From assembly GCF_014842265.1 (NCBI RefSeq), contig NZ_JACYVI010000002.1:124001-188000 (forward strand): a stretch of DNA of 64,000 nt. The letters run 5' to 3'. The translations under genes and the position numbers were made by a program. This DNA comes from Pseudomonas sp. CFBP 13711 (lineage in GTDB: Bacteria; Pseudomonadota; Gammaproteobacteria; Pseudomonadales; Pseudomonadaceae). The notes under the pieces were generated by a model. The model made no database searches. It saw only the letters and a program-made list of their open reading frames with translations, and was not told where the DNA came from. Position 1 is the stretch's first letter; each line of letters begins with the position of its first letter. Of the stretch, positions 17,854-27,139 are shown piece by piece.

Positions 17854-19122
17854 ATGGATTCGCTCACCGCTGATAGCCCGATCGTGGATTGCCAAACCGT
17901 CGTCCTCGGCGCCGGTATCGTCGGCGTCTGTTCTGCACTGCACCTGCAAGCGGCAGGCCAGCAGGTCGTCTTGCTGGACCGCGATGAACCCGGCGCTGGT
18001 ACCAGCCACGGCAATGCCGGCTTGATCGAACGGTCCAGCATCGTCCCCTACGCCTTTCCGCGCGAGTGGTCGCGGCTGGCGCGCTATGCACTGAACCGGC
18101 AATCCTCCATGCGTTTCAGCCCGACCTGGCTGCCAAAGATCGCGCCCTGGCTGTTTCAGTACTGGCAAAACTCTTCGCCCGCCAATCTGGCCAGCGCCAG
18201 CCGCGCAATGCTGCCGCTGATCGAACGCTGCGTCAGCGAGCACGACCGGCTGGCCGAGGCCTCAGGCATGACCTCGCTGATCCGTTCCAGGGGCTGGATC
18301 GAGTTCTATCGCGACCAGGGGGAATTTGATCTGGCCGTGGCCGACGCCCGCACTTATGACCGTCACGGCCTGCGTTATGAGGTGCTGGATGCGGGCCAAT
18401 TGCGCGAGCGTGAACCTCACCTGAATGGAGCGCTGGGCGCCATTCACTGGCTCGATCCGAAAAGCGTGAGCGATCCCGGTGCACTGGTCCGCGGTTACGC
18501 CGCGCTGTTCGTCGAACGTGGCGGCCTGTTGCTCAAGGGTGACGCGCGCAGTCTTTGTCAGCACAACGACGGCTGGCGGGTGGAAACACGCGAGGGACAG
18601 GTGCAGGCGCAAAACGCAGTCGTGGCGTTGGGCCCGCAATCGACAGAGGTGACCGTTCGCCTTGGGTACCCTATTCCTCTGGGGATCAAGCGCGGTTATC
18701 ACATGCATTACGCGGCAAACCCGGATGCGCCGTTGCAGCACTCGATCATCGACGCCCAGGTGGGGTATGCGCTGGCGCCCATGGCGCGGGGGATTCGTCT
18801 CACCACCGGCGTCGAATTCGCCGCACCGGACGCGCCGATCAACGAGATCCAGCTGCGCCGCTGCGAAGCCATCGCCCGAAGGCTCTATCCGTTAGGCGAG
18901 CGGCTGGACGATGAACCCTGGCTGGGGCGCCGACCGTGTTTGCCAGACATGCGCCCGGTCGTTGGGCCTGCGGCTTCCCACAAAGGGCTGTGGTTCAACT
19001 TCGGGCACGCCCACCATGGCCTGACCCTCGGCCCGGTCACAGGCCGACTGCTGGCGGAAATGATGACGGGCGCCACGCCGTTCATCGATCCCGCGCCTTA
19101 CAGCCCGGGCCGGTTCAAGTAG
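17854..19122 (+). CDS. FAD-dependent D-amino acid dehydrogenase-like (DAO family)
   Basis: The 422-aa flavoprotein has an N-terminal dinucleotide-binding motif VVLGAGIVGVCSALHL (about 15-30), a DAO substrate domain, and the C-terminal FAD-contact segment GHAHHGLTLGPVTGRLLAEM. It resembles DadA and the D-lysine oxidising enzyme AmaD of Pseudomonas putida. It would deaminate a D-amino acid to a 2-keto acid that may cyclise to the DpkA substrate. The 155-bp divergent gap with dpkA suggests shared control. The substrate is not certain. Confidence 0.78.
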   Translation: MDSLTADSPIVDCQTVVLGAGIVGVCSALHLQAAGQQVVLLDRDEPGAGTSHGNAGLIERSSIVPYAFPREWSRLARYALNRQSSMRFSPTWLPKIAPWLFQYWQNSSPANLASASRAMLPLIERCVSEHDRLAEASGMTSLIRSRGWIEFYRDQGEFDLAVADARTYDRHGLRYEVLDAGQLREREPHLNGALGAIHWLDPKSVSDPGALVRGYAALFVERGGLLLKGDARSLCQHNDGWRVETREGQVQAQNAVVALGPQSTEVTVRLGYPIPLGIKRGYHMHYAANPDAPLQHSIIDAQVGYALAPMARGIRLTTGVEFAAPDAPINEIQLRRCEAIARRLYPLGERLDDEPWLGRRPCLPDMRPVVGPAASHKGLWFNFGHAHHGLTLGPVTGRLLAEMMTGATPFIDPAPYSPGRFK

Positions 19123-19140
19123 ACCTCATCACACCGTTGA

Positions 19141-19572
19141 CTACTCTGCCTGCAAGCGCTTCTGGAAGAACAGCCGCTGGTGCCCGGGCGGATAGTCATC
19201 CAGCTGACCAAACTGCTCATAGCCATGCTTGCGATAGAACTCGGGTGCCTGGAAATCAAAGGTGTCGAGCCACACGCCAAGGCAACCCCGTTCGCGGGCG
19301 AGGTCTTCGCCCATCTTCATCAACTGGCTGCCCATGCGCTGCCCCCGGGCCTGTTCAGGCACCACGAGCAGTTCGATGAACAGCCAGCTGTAGAGGATTC
19401 GGCCGTGCAGGCCACCGAGCACGGCATCGGTGTGCTCGTCGCGGACAAATAGCGCAAATTTTTCTGACTTGCCGTCGCCGGCCATGGCTGCGTTGTAATC
19501 CTTCAATGGCTCGAGGATCTGCAGGCGTTCTTCTTCGGAGGGGTTGGATTTGAATTCGATCCGGACACTCAT
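19141..19572 (-). CDS. GNAT family N-acetyltransferase
   Basis: The 143-aa protein shows the acetyl-CoA loop QARGQRMGSQLM at about residues 78-90, preceded by the strand IELLVVPE, and C-terminal GVWLDTFDFQAPEFYRKHGY, the usual GNAT motif B. It begins MSVRIEFKSNPSEEERLQIL. The acceptor substrate cannot be inferred. It converges with the D-amino acid dehydrogenase gene, from which it is separated by 18 bp. Confidence 0.85.
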   Translation of the reverse strand: MSVRIEFKSNPSEEERLQILEPLKDYNAAMAGDGKSEKFALFVRDEHTDAVLGGLHGRILYSWLFIELLVVPEQARGQRMGSQLMKMGEDLARERGCLGVWLDTFDFQAPEFYRKHGYEQFGQLDDYPPGHQRLFFQKRLQAE

Positions 19573-19733
19573 GCGTCGCTTCCTGCTGACGGAAATGGGG
19601 ACGGCAAGGTTGTCGGATATACAGGCGGGAGTAAAGCCGAGAAGGGGTTAAAGCGAAGAAGAAGTGCGAGGGATGCGGTGAGGATGGATGTGGAAGCCCG
19701 GGGGCTCCCACACGCGCGCAAGCGCCGGATTGA

Positions 19734-20000
19734 TCAGTCTTTCTGATCGCGCAGGACGTTGCCGGAGGTGCCGTCGATGCGGAATTCGTAGGTCAGGCTG
19801 TCCGCCTTGCGACCTTCGCCTTCCCAGTAGCCATTGTCGTCGGCTTCGATCTTGTAGATCTCGGTGTAACCTGCCGACTTGGCTTTTTCGATCGCTTTTT
19901 CGATGGTGATCCAGCCAGCGCCCGGTTTGTCCGCCAGGGCGAACTGTGCGGTGGTCAGGGCAGCGGTGGCGAGAACGGCAGCGGTAAGTTTCTTGATCAT
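19734..20000 (-). CDS. Exported PepSY-domain protein
   Basis: The 88-aa precursor has a signal peptide (1-23, ending FALA) and one PepSY-like domain: WITIEKAIEKAKSAGYTEIY, then IEADDNGYWEGEGR and YEFRIDGTSGNVLRDQKD. Pseudomonas genomes carry many such single-domain periplasmic proteins, some controlled by two-component systems, with unknown roles (possibly inhibition of periplasmic proteases). It is monocistronic here. Confidence 0.85.
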   Translation of the reverse strand: MIKKLTAAVLATAALTTAQFALADKPGAGWITIEKAIEKAKSAGYTEIYKIEADDNGYWEGEGRKADSLTYEFRIDGTSGNVLRDQKD

Positions 20001-20148
20001 GATTGAACTCCATTTCCCTGTACGGGCTTTTTGAATGCGATTTTTTGGAGTTCGTGACCGGAAAAATAGTTCAGCCGGGGTTTGTAACCGCTTGATGCTG
20101 CCATATGAAGTCGCAGCGCTGACACTGCTAAAAAAGCACCAATGTGGA

Positions 20149-20337
20149 TCAGCGCTTGACCTTGCGCCGCAGCACGCCGTTCAGGACCACGACAACGACA
20201 GCGACAAAGATCGCGATGTATTGAAAGGTCTTTTCGCTGAGCACGCCGGTGGTCTGCAAATGGGACAGGCCAAGCATGATCGCCAGAACGCTCAAGGCGA
20301 TGATGATCGAATAAATAAGACGCTGTTTGTTGGTCAT
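20149..20337 (-). CDS. Small two-pass inner-membrane protein
   Basis: The 62-aa product has two hydrophobic helices (about 7-24 and 38-56) separated by a short polar loop and ends in a basic tail RRKVKR, so the tail is probably cytoplasmic. The start MTNKQRLIY at 20337 is used; a longer frame exists but its extension is polar and lacks a ribosome-binding site. I do not recognise a named family; small proteins like this are common in Pseudomonas. Confidence 0.65.
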   Translation of the reverse strand: MTNKQRLIYSIIIALSVLAIMLGLSHLQTTGVLSEKTFQYIAIFVAVVVVVLNGVLRRKVKR

Positions 20338-20591
20338 TGCGGGATTCCTGAAAACCGGTCGAGATGTGGGGCGCGGTACGAATGTGCGGACATGGTACCT
20401 GCTCACGTCGACGCTGACACGCCACCGCCCGCGCCAGGCCTGCGGCGAAGCGTCTCGGCCGCTGATGTCCGTCACTTTCACGTGGTTTAATACGCGCACT
20501 TTTCAGTCGCTCAAGCGTTTTCAGGGCGGTAGGACGGGTCTGCAACAAACGCAGAATCCTTCCTCTGCCCTCTTTCAACAAGGAGTTCCCA

Positions 20592-22424
20592 ATGCCCCAT
20601 GAAGGCAGCCTGTTGCAGGCCGCAGTCGTGTTCCTGCTCGCCGCCGTTCTCACGGTTCCTCTGGCCAAACGCCTGCAACTGGGCGCCGTGATTGGCTATC
20701 TGATCGCGGGTGTGATCATCGGCCCGTCTTGCCTGGGCCTGATCGGCGATCCGCAAAGCGTCGCGCACATCTCCGAACTGGGCGTGGTGCTGCTGTTGTT
20801 CATCATTGGCCTGGAGTTGTCGCCGCGACGCCTCTGGACCATGCGCAAATCGGTGTTCGGTGTCGGCATGGCACAAGTGCTGCTGACCGGGGTGGTGATT
20901 GGCGCCGTCGCGCTGCTGGGCTTCAATCAGCCGCTCAACAGCGCCGTGGTGCTCGGCCTGGGGCTGGCGCTGTCGTCGACCGCCTTTGGCCTGCAAAGCC
21001 TGGCCGAACGCAAGGAGCTCAACGCGCCCCACGGTCGCCTGGCCTTCGCTATTCTGCTGTTTCAGGACATCGCGGCCATCCCGCTGATTGCCCTGGTGCC
21101 GATGCTGGCCGGCGGCTCCCACGATGCCAGTTCCGGCGATTCCCTGCGTCACGGCCTGCAAGTGCTCGGCGGCATCGCCATTGTGGTGGTCGGCGGTCGT
21201 TACCTGCTGCGGCCGGTATTCCGCATCGTCGCCAAAACCAAGCTGCAGGAAGTCTCCACGGCGACCGCGCTGCTGGTGGTGATCGGCACGGCGTGGCTGA
21301 TGGACCTGGTGGGCGTGTCCATGGCGCTGGGGGCGTTTCTTGCCGGTCTGCTGCTGGCGGACTCTGAGTACCGCCACGAACTGGAAGCGCAGATCGAGCC
21401 GTTCAAGGGCCTGCTGCTAGGGTTGTTCTTCATCAGCGTCGGCATGGGCGCCAACATCGGCCTGCTGATCAACTCGCCGCTGACGGTGCTGGGCCTGACG
21501 CTACTGCTGATCGGCTTGAAGTTGCCGCTGCTGTTTTTCGTCGGTCGTCTGGCGGGCGGGCTCGGCAAGCAAAGTGCGCTGCGTCTCGGGCTGGTCCTGG
21601 CGGCGGGCGGTGAATTTGCGTTTGTGGTGTTCAAGATCGGCCGCGACCAGGGCCTGTTCGATGCCGCGTTGTACGACACGCTGGTGCTGACGATCACCTT
21701 GTCGATGGCGCTGACGCCATTGCTGCTGCTGGCCCTGTCGCGCTGGCTCAAGCCCAAGACGGTGATCAAGGAAGTGCCGGCAGAGTACAAGGAAATCGAA
21801 TCGGACAACCCGCGCGTAGTCATCGCCGGCATGGGCCGGATGGGGCAGATCGTTGCGCGTATCCTGCGCGCGCAGAACATCCCGTTCATTGCGCTGGACA
21901 CCTCGGTGGAAACCATCGAGTTCACCCGCAGTTTCGGTAATGTGCCGGTGTTCTACGGCGACCCGCTGCGTCCGGAAATCCTGCGCGCCGCGAAGGTCGA
22001 CCAGGCCGAATATTTCGTCATCGCCACCGACGACCCGGACACCAACATCAAGACCGCCGAGCTGGTGCGCAGGTTGTACCCGCACATGAAGATCATCGCC
22101 CGGGCCCGTAACCGGCAGCACGTTCACCGGCTGCTGGATCTGGACGCCGAAGCGGTGCGGGAGACGTTCTATTCAAGCCTGGAAATGACCCGCCGTACGC
22201 TGATCGGGCTGGGCCTGAGTGAAGCTCAGGCGGCCGCCCGCATCGATCGATTCAAACGTCATGACGAACAAGTGCTGAATCGCCAGCACCTGATCTACGA
22301 CGACGCCGCGAAGGTCATGCAAAGCGCGCTGGAAGCCCGGACTGAATTGTCCGAGCTGTTTGAGTCTGACCGGATGGACGAAGAGGCGAGTGATGCGCAG
22401 CCTGCGGTGAAGGTCAAGAAGTAG
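20592..22424 (+). CDS. CPA2-family cation:proton antiporter with RCK domain (Kef-type)
   Basis: The 610-aa product has 12-13 membrane helices (residues 5-385) of the Na/H exchanger fold, with LFQDIAAIPLIAL carrying the conserved Gln-Asp of CPA2 proteins, and GEFAFVVF late in the membrane part. The cytosolic RCK-N domain starts at about 405 with the nucleotide motif IAGMGRMGQIVARIL and includes FYGDPLRPEIL. The C terminus is charged. It resembles KefB/KefC, which export K+ in exchange for H+ under glutathione-adduct control; no kefF/G-like partner gene adjoins it. AAGGAG lies ahead of the ATG. Confidence 0.9.
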   Translation: MPHEGSLLQAAVVFLLAAVLTVPLAKRLQLGAVIGYLIAGVIIGPSCLGLIGDPQSVAHISELGVVLLLFIIGLELSPRRLWTMRKSVFGVGMAQVLLTGVVIGAVALLGFNQPLNSAVVLGLGLALSSTAFGLQSLAERKELNAPHGRLAFAILLFQDIAAIPLIALVPMLAGGSHDASSGDSLRHGLQVLGGIAIVVVGGRYLLRPVFRIVAKTKLQEVSTATALLVVIGTAWLMDLVGVSMALGAFLAGLLLADSEYRHELEAQIEPFKGLLLGLFFISVGMGANIGLLINSPLTVLGLTLLLIGLKLPLLFFVGRLAGGLGKQSALRLGLVLAAGGEFAFVVFKIGRDQGLFDAALYDTLVLTITLSMALTPLLLLALSRWLKPKTVIKEVPAEYKEIESDNPRVVIAGMGRMGQIVARILRAQNIPFIALDTSVETIEFTRSFGNVPVFYGDPLRPEILRAAKVDQAEYFVIATDDPDTNIKTAELVRRLYPHMKIIARARNRQHVHRLLDLDAEAVRETFYSSLEMTRRTLIGLGLSEAQAAARIDRFKRHDEQVLNRQHLIYDDAAKVMQSALEARTELSELFESDRMDEEASDAQPAVKVKK

Positions 22425-22487
22425 ACCAAGCGGAATTTCGACGTGCAAGATCAGGCCCATGCCACGATCACCGGCGCATGGGACCTT

Positions 22488-22578
22488 GTGGGAGTGAGCT
22501 TGCTCACGAAGGCAGTGTTTTGGCCGCCGGAAATGTGGAGCGAACACCGGCCCTTTCGCGAGCAAGCTCGCTCCCACA
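22488..22578. repeat. REP pair, class A (REPIN)
   Basis: GTGGGAGTGAGCTTGCTCAC starts at 22488 and an inverted copy ending GCTCGCTCCCAC closes at about 22577, separated by some 45 bp. Each copy is itself a hairpin. The same class recurs at 48733 and 63290. It lies between convergent antiporter and moeA genes. Confidence 0.88.
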
Positions 22579-22654
22579 CGTTATGCGGTGCGGGTGAAAA
22601 CTCCCGGCCACTGCCCGCTTGTGTGGTTGAGCCTTCTGAAGAACGCTCAGCTCT

Positions 22655-23872
22655 TCAGCCCATGACTTCGCTCAGCGGAATAAAGTTGAGCAGGTCGCCC
22701 TCCGCCACCGTTGTGCCTTCCACAATCTCGATCAGCCCGTCGGCCCAGGCGGCGCTGCGCAGCACACCCGAGCTCTGATTGCGGTAGGCAACCAGCCTGC
22801 CCTGCTCAAGGCGTCCGCGCAGGTACTCGCGCCGGTTCCCCGGTTTGGTCCAGCTAAATGCAGCAGGCACCTGAAACTGCAGCGGCTTGACGGCCTGCAC
22901 GCCCAGGCGTCTGAGCAGATAGGGCCGTGCCAGCAACGCGAAGGTCACCAGCGTCGACGCCGGATTGCCGGGCAGACCGATCACCGGCACGCCACGGAAA
23001 TGGCCGAAGGTCAGCGGTTTGCCGGGTTTGATCGCCAGTTTCCACAGCGCAATCTCGCCTTCTTCCCGCAGCGCGTGGCCGAGGAAATCCGCTTCGCCGA
23101 CGGACACGCCGCCCGTGGAGAGGATCAGGTCGACATTGTTCAGGCTGCCCAGCGCTGCGCGGGTTTTCTCGAGGTTGTCGGGAAGGATGCCCGCATCGAC
23201 CACTTCGCAGCCCAGTCGCGTCAGCCAGCTGCACAGCAACACGCGATTGCTGTTGTAGATCTGCCCCGGGCCCAGGGGCTGCCCCGGCTCGATCAACTCG
23301 TCACCCGTGGACAGAACAGCCACCCGGGCGCGGCGCACGACCTGCACACGGCCGAAACCCATGGTCGCGGCCAGGCCCAGTTCGATCGGGTTCATGACCG
23401 TACCGGCGTCCAGTACCTTGTCGCCGACGGTGGTTTCCTGCCCTTTGGGGCGAATGTTCTGACCGGTGCTCAACGGCTCGAGAAAGCGCACTGTCGCGTC
23501 CGCCTGGACCTCGGCGTTCTCCTGCATTTCGACGCAGTCAGCCCCCTCAGGAACCGGAGCGCCGGTGAAGATTCGCGCGCAGGTGCCCGGCTGCAAAGGC
23601 TCAGGTGCCTGCCCGGCGAAAATGCGCTGGCTCACCGGCAGCGGCTCGCCGGTCCAGTCCGCGAGGCGCATCGCATAACCGTCCATGGCGCTGTTCGGCC
23701 ACGGCGGCAAATCCAGCGTCGAGACCAGATCCTCGGCCAGCACGCGCCCTTGGGCATCGGCCAGCGCCACAGTTACACGCTCGGTGATCGGTGCGGCGGC
23801 GGCGGCGAGGTCCATCAATCGCTGCATGGCCTCTTCGACGGGCATCAGGCCACTCATTTCAGGTGCGCTCAT
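22655..23872 (-). CDS. moeA: Molybdopterin molybdenumtransferase MoeA
   Basis: The 405-aa protein inserts molybdate into adenylyl-molybdopterin. Diagnostic parts are PPWPNSAMDGYAMR near residue 55, the domain III motif LSTGDEL with IYNSNRVLL, STGGVSVGEADFLG, and KPGKPLTFG with VIGLPGNPAST. Domain IV closes the protein at the usual length. It lies 6 bp downstream of moaB on the same strand, so the two form an operon. Confidence 0.96.
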   Translation of the reverse strand: MSAPEMSGLMPVEEAMQRLMDLAAAAAPITERVTVALADAQGRVLAEDLVSTLDLPPWPNSAMDGYAMRLADWTGEPLPVSQRIFAGQAPEPLQPGTCARIFTGAPVPEGADCVEMQENAEVQADATVRFLEPLSTGQNIRPKGQETTVGDKVLDAGTVMNPIELGLAATMGFGRVQVVRRARVAVLSTGDELIEPGQPLGPGQIYNSNRVLLCSWLTRLGCEVVDAGILPDNLEKTRAALGSLNNVDLILSTGGVSVGEADFLGHALREEGEIALWKLAIKPGKPLTFGHFRGVPVIGLPGNPASTLVTFALLARPYLLRRLGVQAVKPLQFQVPAAFSWTKPGNRREYLRGRLEQGRLVAYRNQSSGVLRSAAWADGLIEIVEGTTVAEGDLLNFIPLSEVMG

Positions 23873-23878
23873 GGCAGC

Positions 23879-24418
23879 TCACCCGCGCGTCGCGCAGGGT
23901 TCGGCCTTCTTCAGGTGCGGCACGAAGTTGCACGGGCGAAAGCTGTTGTTCAACTGGTCGGCGAGAATGCCGTCCCAGCCGGTGCGCACGGCGTTGGTCG
24001 AGCCCGGCAGGCAGCACACCAGCGTGCCATTGGCCAGACCGGCAAGGGCGCGGGACTGAATGGTCGAGGTGCCGATATCAGGCAGGGATATCTGGCGGAA
24101 CAACTCGCCAAAACCGTCCACCTGTTTGTCCAGCAGGCACGCCACGGCTTCCGGGGTGCTGTCGCGGCCGGTAAAACCGGTGCCGCCGGTGATCAGCACG
24201 ACCTGCACTTCATCATCGGCGATCCAGGTCGCCACCTGGGCGCGAATCTTGTACAGGTCATCCTTGAGCAGCACGCGCTCGATCAGGCCATGACCTGCAG
24301 CGGTCAGGCGGTCGACGAACATCTGGCCGGAGGTATCGGTTTCAAAGGTGCGAGTGTCGCTGACAGTCAGAACAGCGATATTCAGGGGTACGAAAGGCGA
24401 GTCTGCCTTGGCTTTCAT
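23879..24418 (-). CDS. moaB: Molybdenum cofactor biosynthesis protein MoaB
   Basis: The 179-aa protein is of the MoaB/Mog fold that adenylylates molybdopterin. Signatures are [10 protein letters not shown] at the N terminus, the MPT-binding loop [18 protein letters not shown] and the end segment [13 protein letters not shown]. It is first in the moaB-moeA operon and divergent from mobA, separated by 79 bp that must contain both promoters. Confidence 0.94.
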   Translation of the reverse strand: MKAKADSPFVPLNIAVLTVSDTRTFETDTSGQMFVDRLTAAGHGLIERVLLKDDLYKIRAQVATWIADDEVQVVLITGGTGFTGRDSTPEAVACLLDKQVDGFGELFRQISLPDIGTSTIQSRALAGLANGTLVCCLPGSTNAVRTGWDGILADQLNNSFRPCNFVPHLKKAEPCATRG

Positions 24419-24497
24419 GGCGAGGTCCGGTTGTAGAGGAAACAGGGCGGTGTTATATCACAGCACCTGTTTTTTTACCCCGCCGACCGAGCTGATC

Positions 24498-25091
24498 ATG
24501 ACCCCTTCCGAAACCCTGCCGCCCTGCTCCCTCCTGCTGCTCGCCGGTGGCCAGGGCCGGCGCATGGGCGGGCGTGATAAAGGCCTGATCACGTGGCGCG
24601 ACAAGCCTTTTATCGAGCATTTGTACGGGCTGGTGCGACCGCTCACGGACGACCTGATCGTTTCGTGCAACCGCAACCGCGAACAATACGCGCGCTACGC
24701 CGACCGCCTGGTCGAGGATGAGCAACAGGATTTCCCCGGCCCCTACGCAGGTATTCGCGCAGGCCTCGCCGTGGCGAAACATGATTATCTGCTGGTGATT
24801 CCCTGCGACATGCCGCTGCTGGATCGCCCCCTTCTTGATGGCCTGCGCCAGGCCGCTGCTGCAAACCCCGGCGTGCCGGTGATGGTCCGTCAGGGCGAGC
24901 AGTGGGAGCCGCTCCTGTGTTGCATTCCCACCTGTCACGCGCAGGTGTTCGAACAGCATTGGCAGGAAGGACAGCGCAGCCCGCGCCGGACCATGGCAGA
25001 ATTGCGCGCCGTCGGGTTGCAATGCGAGGCCGACGACCCCCGTCTCGCCAACCTGAACACGCCGGATCTATTGACCGAGATCAAGCCCTGA
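24498..25091 (+). CDS. mobA: Molybdenum cofactor guanylyltransferase MobA
   Basis: The 197-aa protein attaches GMP to Mo-molybdopterin, giving the bis-MGD cofactor for enzymes such as nitrate reductase and formate dehydrogenase. The nucleotide motif [18 protein letters not shown] is at residues 14-31, and the metal site appears in PCDMPLLD. The start at 24498 is chosen because it places that motif correctly; the longer frame overlaps moaB. Length is normal. Confidence 0.94.
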   Translation: MTPSETLPPCSLLLLAGGQGRRMGGRDKGLITWRDKPFIEHLYGLVRPLTDDLIVSCNRNREQYARYADRLVEDEQQDFPGPYAGIRAGLAVAKHDYLLVIPCDMPLLDRPLLDGLRQAAAANPGVPVMVRQGEQWEPLLCCIPTCHAQVFEQHWQEGQRSPRRTMAELRAVGLQCEADDPRLANLNTPDLLTEIKP

Positions 25092-25175
25092 GCGCAGCAG
25101 GCAGGTTTCATGGAACTTTGCCGTTACACTCTGCGTCAGACACATCACTAAACAAAATACCCCGGAGACACAGCA

Positions 25176-25400
25176 ATGAAACAACGGACTCTTCCTGCCG
25201 CCTTCCTGCTCGCACTGAGCCTCGCCTCTTTGGCCGGTTGCTCTTCGCCTACGGTGATCACGCTGAACGACGGCCGTGAAATCCAGGCAACCGACGAGCC
25301 GAAGTACGACGAAGAGTCGGGCTTCTACGAGTTCAAGCAGCTGGACGGTAAAGAAACCCGCATCAACAAAGATCAGGTTCGTACCGTTAAAGAACTGTGA
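25176..25400 (+). CDS. YgdI/YgdR family lipoprotein (second copy)
   Basis: The 74-aa precursor has a lipobox LAGC at about residues 19-22 and the mature DUF903 pattern SPTVITLNDGREIQATDE, GFYEFKQLDGKE and VRTVKEL. It is a clear paralogue of the product at 10776-11000, with identical length and the same domain spacing. GGAGACA precedes the ATG. A strong terminator follows at 25446. Its role is unknown. Confidence 0.87.
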   Translation: MKQRTLPAAFLLALSLASLAGCSSPTVITLNDGREIQATDEPKYDEESGFYEFKQLDGKETRINKDQVRTVKEL

Positions 25401-25445
25401 TCTCCGCTTGATCGCGAGGGTTTGAAAAGACCGCCGCTGAAAGCG

Positions 25446-25476
25446 AAAGACCCGCCAATCGAGCGGGTCTTTTTTT
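25446..25476 (+). terminator. Rho-independent terminator
   Basis: AAAGACCCGC (25446-25455) and GCGGGTCTTT (25463-25472) make a perfect 10-bp stem with a 7-nt loop and a run of seven T, 46 bp after the lipoprotein gene. Confidence 0.93.
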
Positions 25477-25513
25477 GCCTGGAATAACCGGGCCACGCTG
25501 CGCCTGAGCCGCG

Positions 25514-26404
25514 TTACCAATCCAGTGTGATCCGGCTCTCGAAAACCCTTTCCTCTCCGGTCACCGGATCAATGAAACGCAGTCCCTGGGCGAGCAGTTT
25601 GAGCGGATTGGCGTAGTCGTCCACGGCATCCTTGAGCACATCGGGGTAGAACGGGTCGTTGCAGATGCCGGCGCCCAGAGCGGCCATGTGCACGCGCAGC
25701 TGATGTTTTTTGCCGGTCACCGGGTACAGCGCGTAGCGCCAGAGCCCGCCATTTTGTTCGCTGACTTCGACGCGGGTCTCCGTGTTGCTCGGCCCCTCTC
25801 CCTCCTGCATGCGGAAGAACGGTTCACCGTCGACCAGCCGGCTTTTGTGAACGCGCGGGAACGCCATGTCGGGCAGCGCAGGCGCGATCGCTTCGTAGCG
25901 CTTTTCAATTCGCCGGGTCGGAAACAGCGCCTGATACGCCGACCGTGTTTGCTTATTGGCCGAGAACAGCACCAACCCCGCCGTGTGCCGGTCGATGCGG
26001 TGCAAGGGCACCAGTTCGGGATTGTCGAGGGTGCGAATCAATCGCCGCAGCAGGGTCTGCTCGACGTACTCGCCCGCCGGGGTGACGGGCAAAAAATGCG
26101 GCTTGTCGGCGACCACCAGATGCTCGTTGGCGTACAGGATCGACTCCTGCACCGGGATCGGCGTTTCGTTGGGCACTTCGCGAAAGTAATGGATGCGCAA
26201 GCCTTCGCGGTAACCAAGGTCCACCGCGATCGGCTGGCCGTCAGCGTCGAGCACCTTGCCCCGCGCGATGCGGTCCAGCCACTGCTCGCGGCTGATGGCA
26301 CTGAAGCGCTCGCACAGGCAATCGAGCACCGTCAGCCAAGGCCCGGGCGGCAGATACAACGTGCTGGCTTGACGGTGGGCGGCGGTAAACACAGGTGCGG
26401 GCAT
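25514..26404 (-). CDS. RluA-family pseudouridine synthase
   Basis: The 296-aa protein isomerises uridine in rRNA or tRNA. The N-terminal region includes an S4-like segment (SREQWLDRIARGKVL). The catalytic motif HRIDRHTAGLVLF carries the nucleophilic Asp, and the C-terminal GKKHQLRVHMAALG is the usual RNA-contact motif. Its position after the lipoprotein terminator and opposite orientation indicate a single-gene unit. Which uridine it modifies is not evident. Confidence 0.9.
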   Translation of the reverse strand: MPAPVFTAAHRQASTLYLPPGPWLTVLDCLCERFSAISREQWLDRIARGKVLDADGQPIAVDLGYREGLRIHYFREVPNETPIPVQESILYANEHLVVADKPHFLPVTPAGEYVEQTLLRRLIRTLDNPELVPLHRIDRHTAGLVLFSANKQTRSAYQALFPTRRIEKRYEAIAPALPDMAFPRVHKSRLVDGEPFFRMQEGEGPSNTETRVEVSEQNGGLWRYALYPVTGKKHQLRVHMAALGAGICNDPFYPDVLKDAVDDYANPLKLLAQGLRFIDPVTGEERVFESRITLDW

Positions 26405-26711
26405 AAACGGCTCAGAATAAAAAGGGTGATGGCGGCAAGGCTGGCATTATCTACGCCGAAGAATCTTTGCGCGACCGGGCAAATAACAGTTTTGCCGGGA
26501 GGCTCTAGCACGCGCCACACGGAAGTGCGCGACGTTATGTCGCACGGAAATCCGGCGCCAGTTGTCTGACAACCACAGGTCAGCGCTGGATGCGCAAATT
26601 GATTTGTCCTAAAATGTTTCGAAATCGGCACGCAGGCGCGAATCCGAGCGGACACGAACACCCTCGTGATCGAAATCGAAAACGCCTGCCAGACCTGAAA
26701 CTCATAAAAAG
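26405..26711. other. Intergenic region, possible small RNA transcript ending at the next terminator
   Basis: No protein gene is supported here. A strong plus-strand terminator at 26712-26737 has no gene ending upstream of it on that strand, so it may end a small RNA starting in this interval; TAAAAT at about 26610 could be its -10 element. This is inference only. Confidence 0.35.
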
Positions 26712-26737
26712 AAAGCCCGTCATCGACGGGCTTTTTT
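26712..26737 (+). terminator. Orphan Rho-independent terminator
   Basis: AAAGCCCGTC (26712-26721) and GACGGGCTTT (26725-26734) form a perfect stem with a 3-nt loop and a T-run. The nearest plus-strand gene upstream ends at 25400 and has its own terminator. Confidence 0.9.
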
Positions 26738-26815
26738 CGTTTTCAGGATTTGTACCGCGCATTGAGCGCTGCTGCCGGCCACAGATTTCCTTTCGCAACT
26801 TTTGAGGTTACGCCC

Positions 26816-27082
26816 ATGCTGGTTCAATTCTTCCAATGGATCAAACGTCTCTCCACCGGGACTTCATCGCAGAACGATGAAAACTACTCTCAGTCCTTTT
26901 CCAACGAAGACCATGACGTGGGTCGCTGGACGTTCATGTCGGTGTTCATCGTGCTCACCCTGAGCCTGTATATCGTCGCCGGCCTGGGCTACTACGCCAA
27001 AGTGCACGTCTGGGACGGCATGACCGAAGAGCAGAAAGCCGCCGTCGCTCAAGCCATGGTGGTCGACACGCAATATCTCTGA
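26816..27082 (+). CDS. Small single-pass membrane protein of unknown function
   Basis: The 88-aa product has a polar N-terminal half, one hydrophobic helix (about 43-63, FMSVFIVLTLSLYIVAGLG) and a short C-terminal domain with MTEEQKAAVAQAM. GAGGTTA lies just upstream of the ATG at 26816. I do not recognise a family. The gene has normal composition and is flanked by a terminator upstream. Confidence 0.65.
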   Translation: MLVQFFQWIKRLSTGTSSQNDENYSQSFSNEDHDVGRWTFMSVFIVLTLSLYIVAGLGYYAKVHVWDGMTEEQKAAVAQAMVVDTQYL

Positions 27083-27139
27083 CCCGCAATCTCTGAAGCC
27101 GATGCTGAAGCGGGGATTCATGCCCTGATCACGTGTGCT

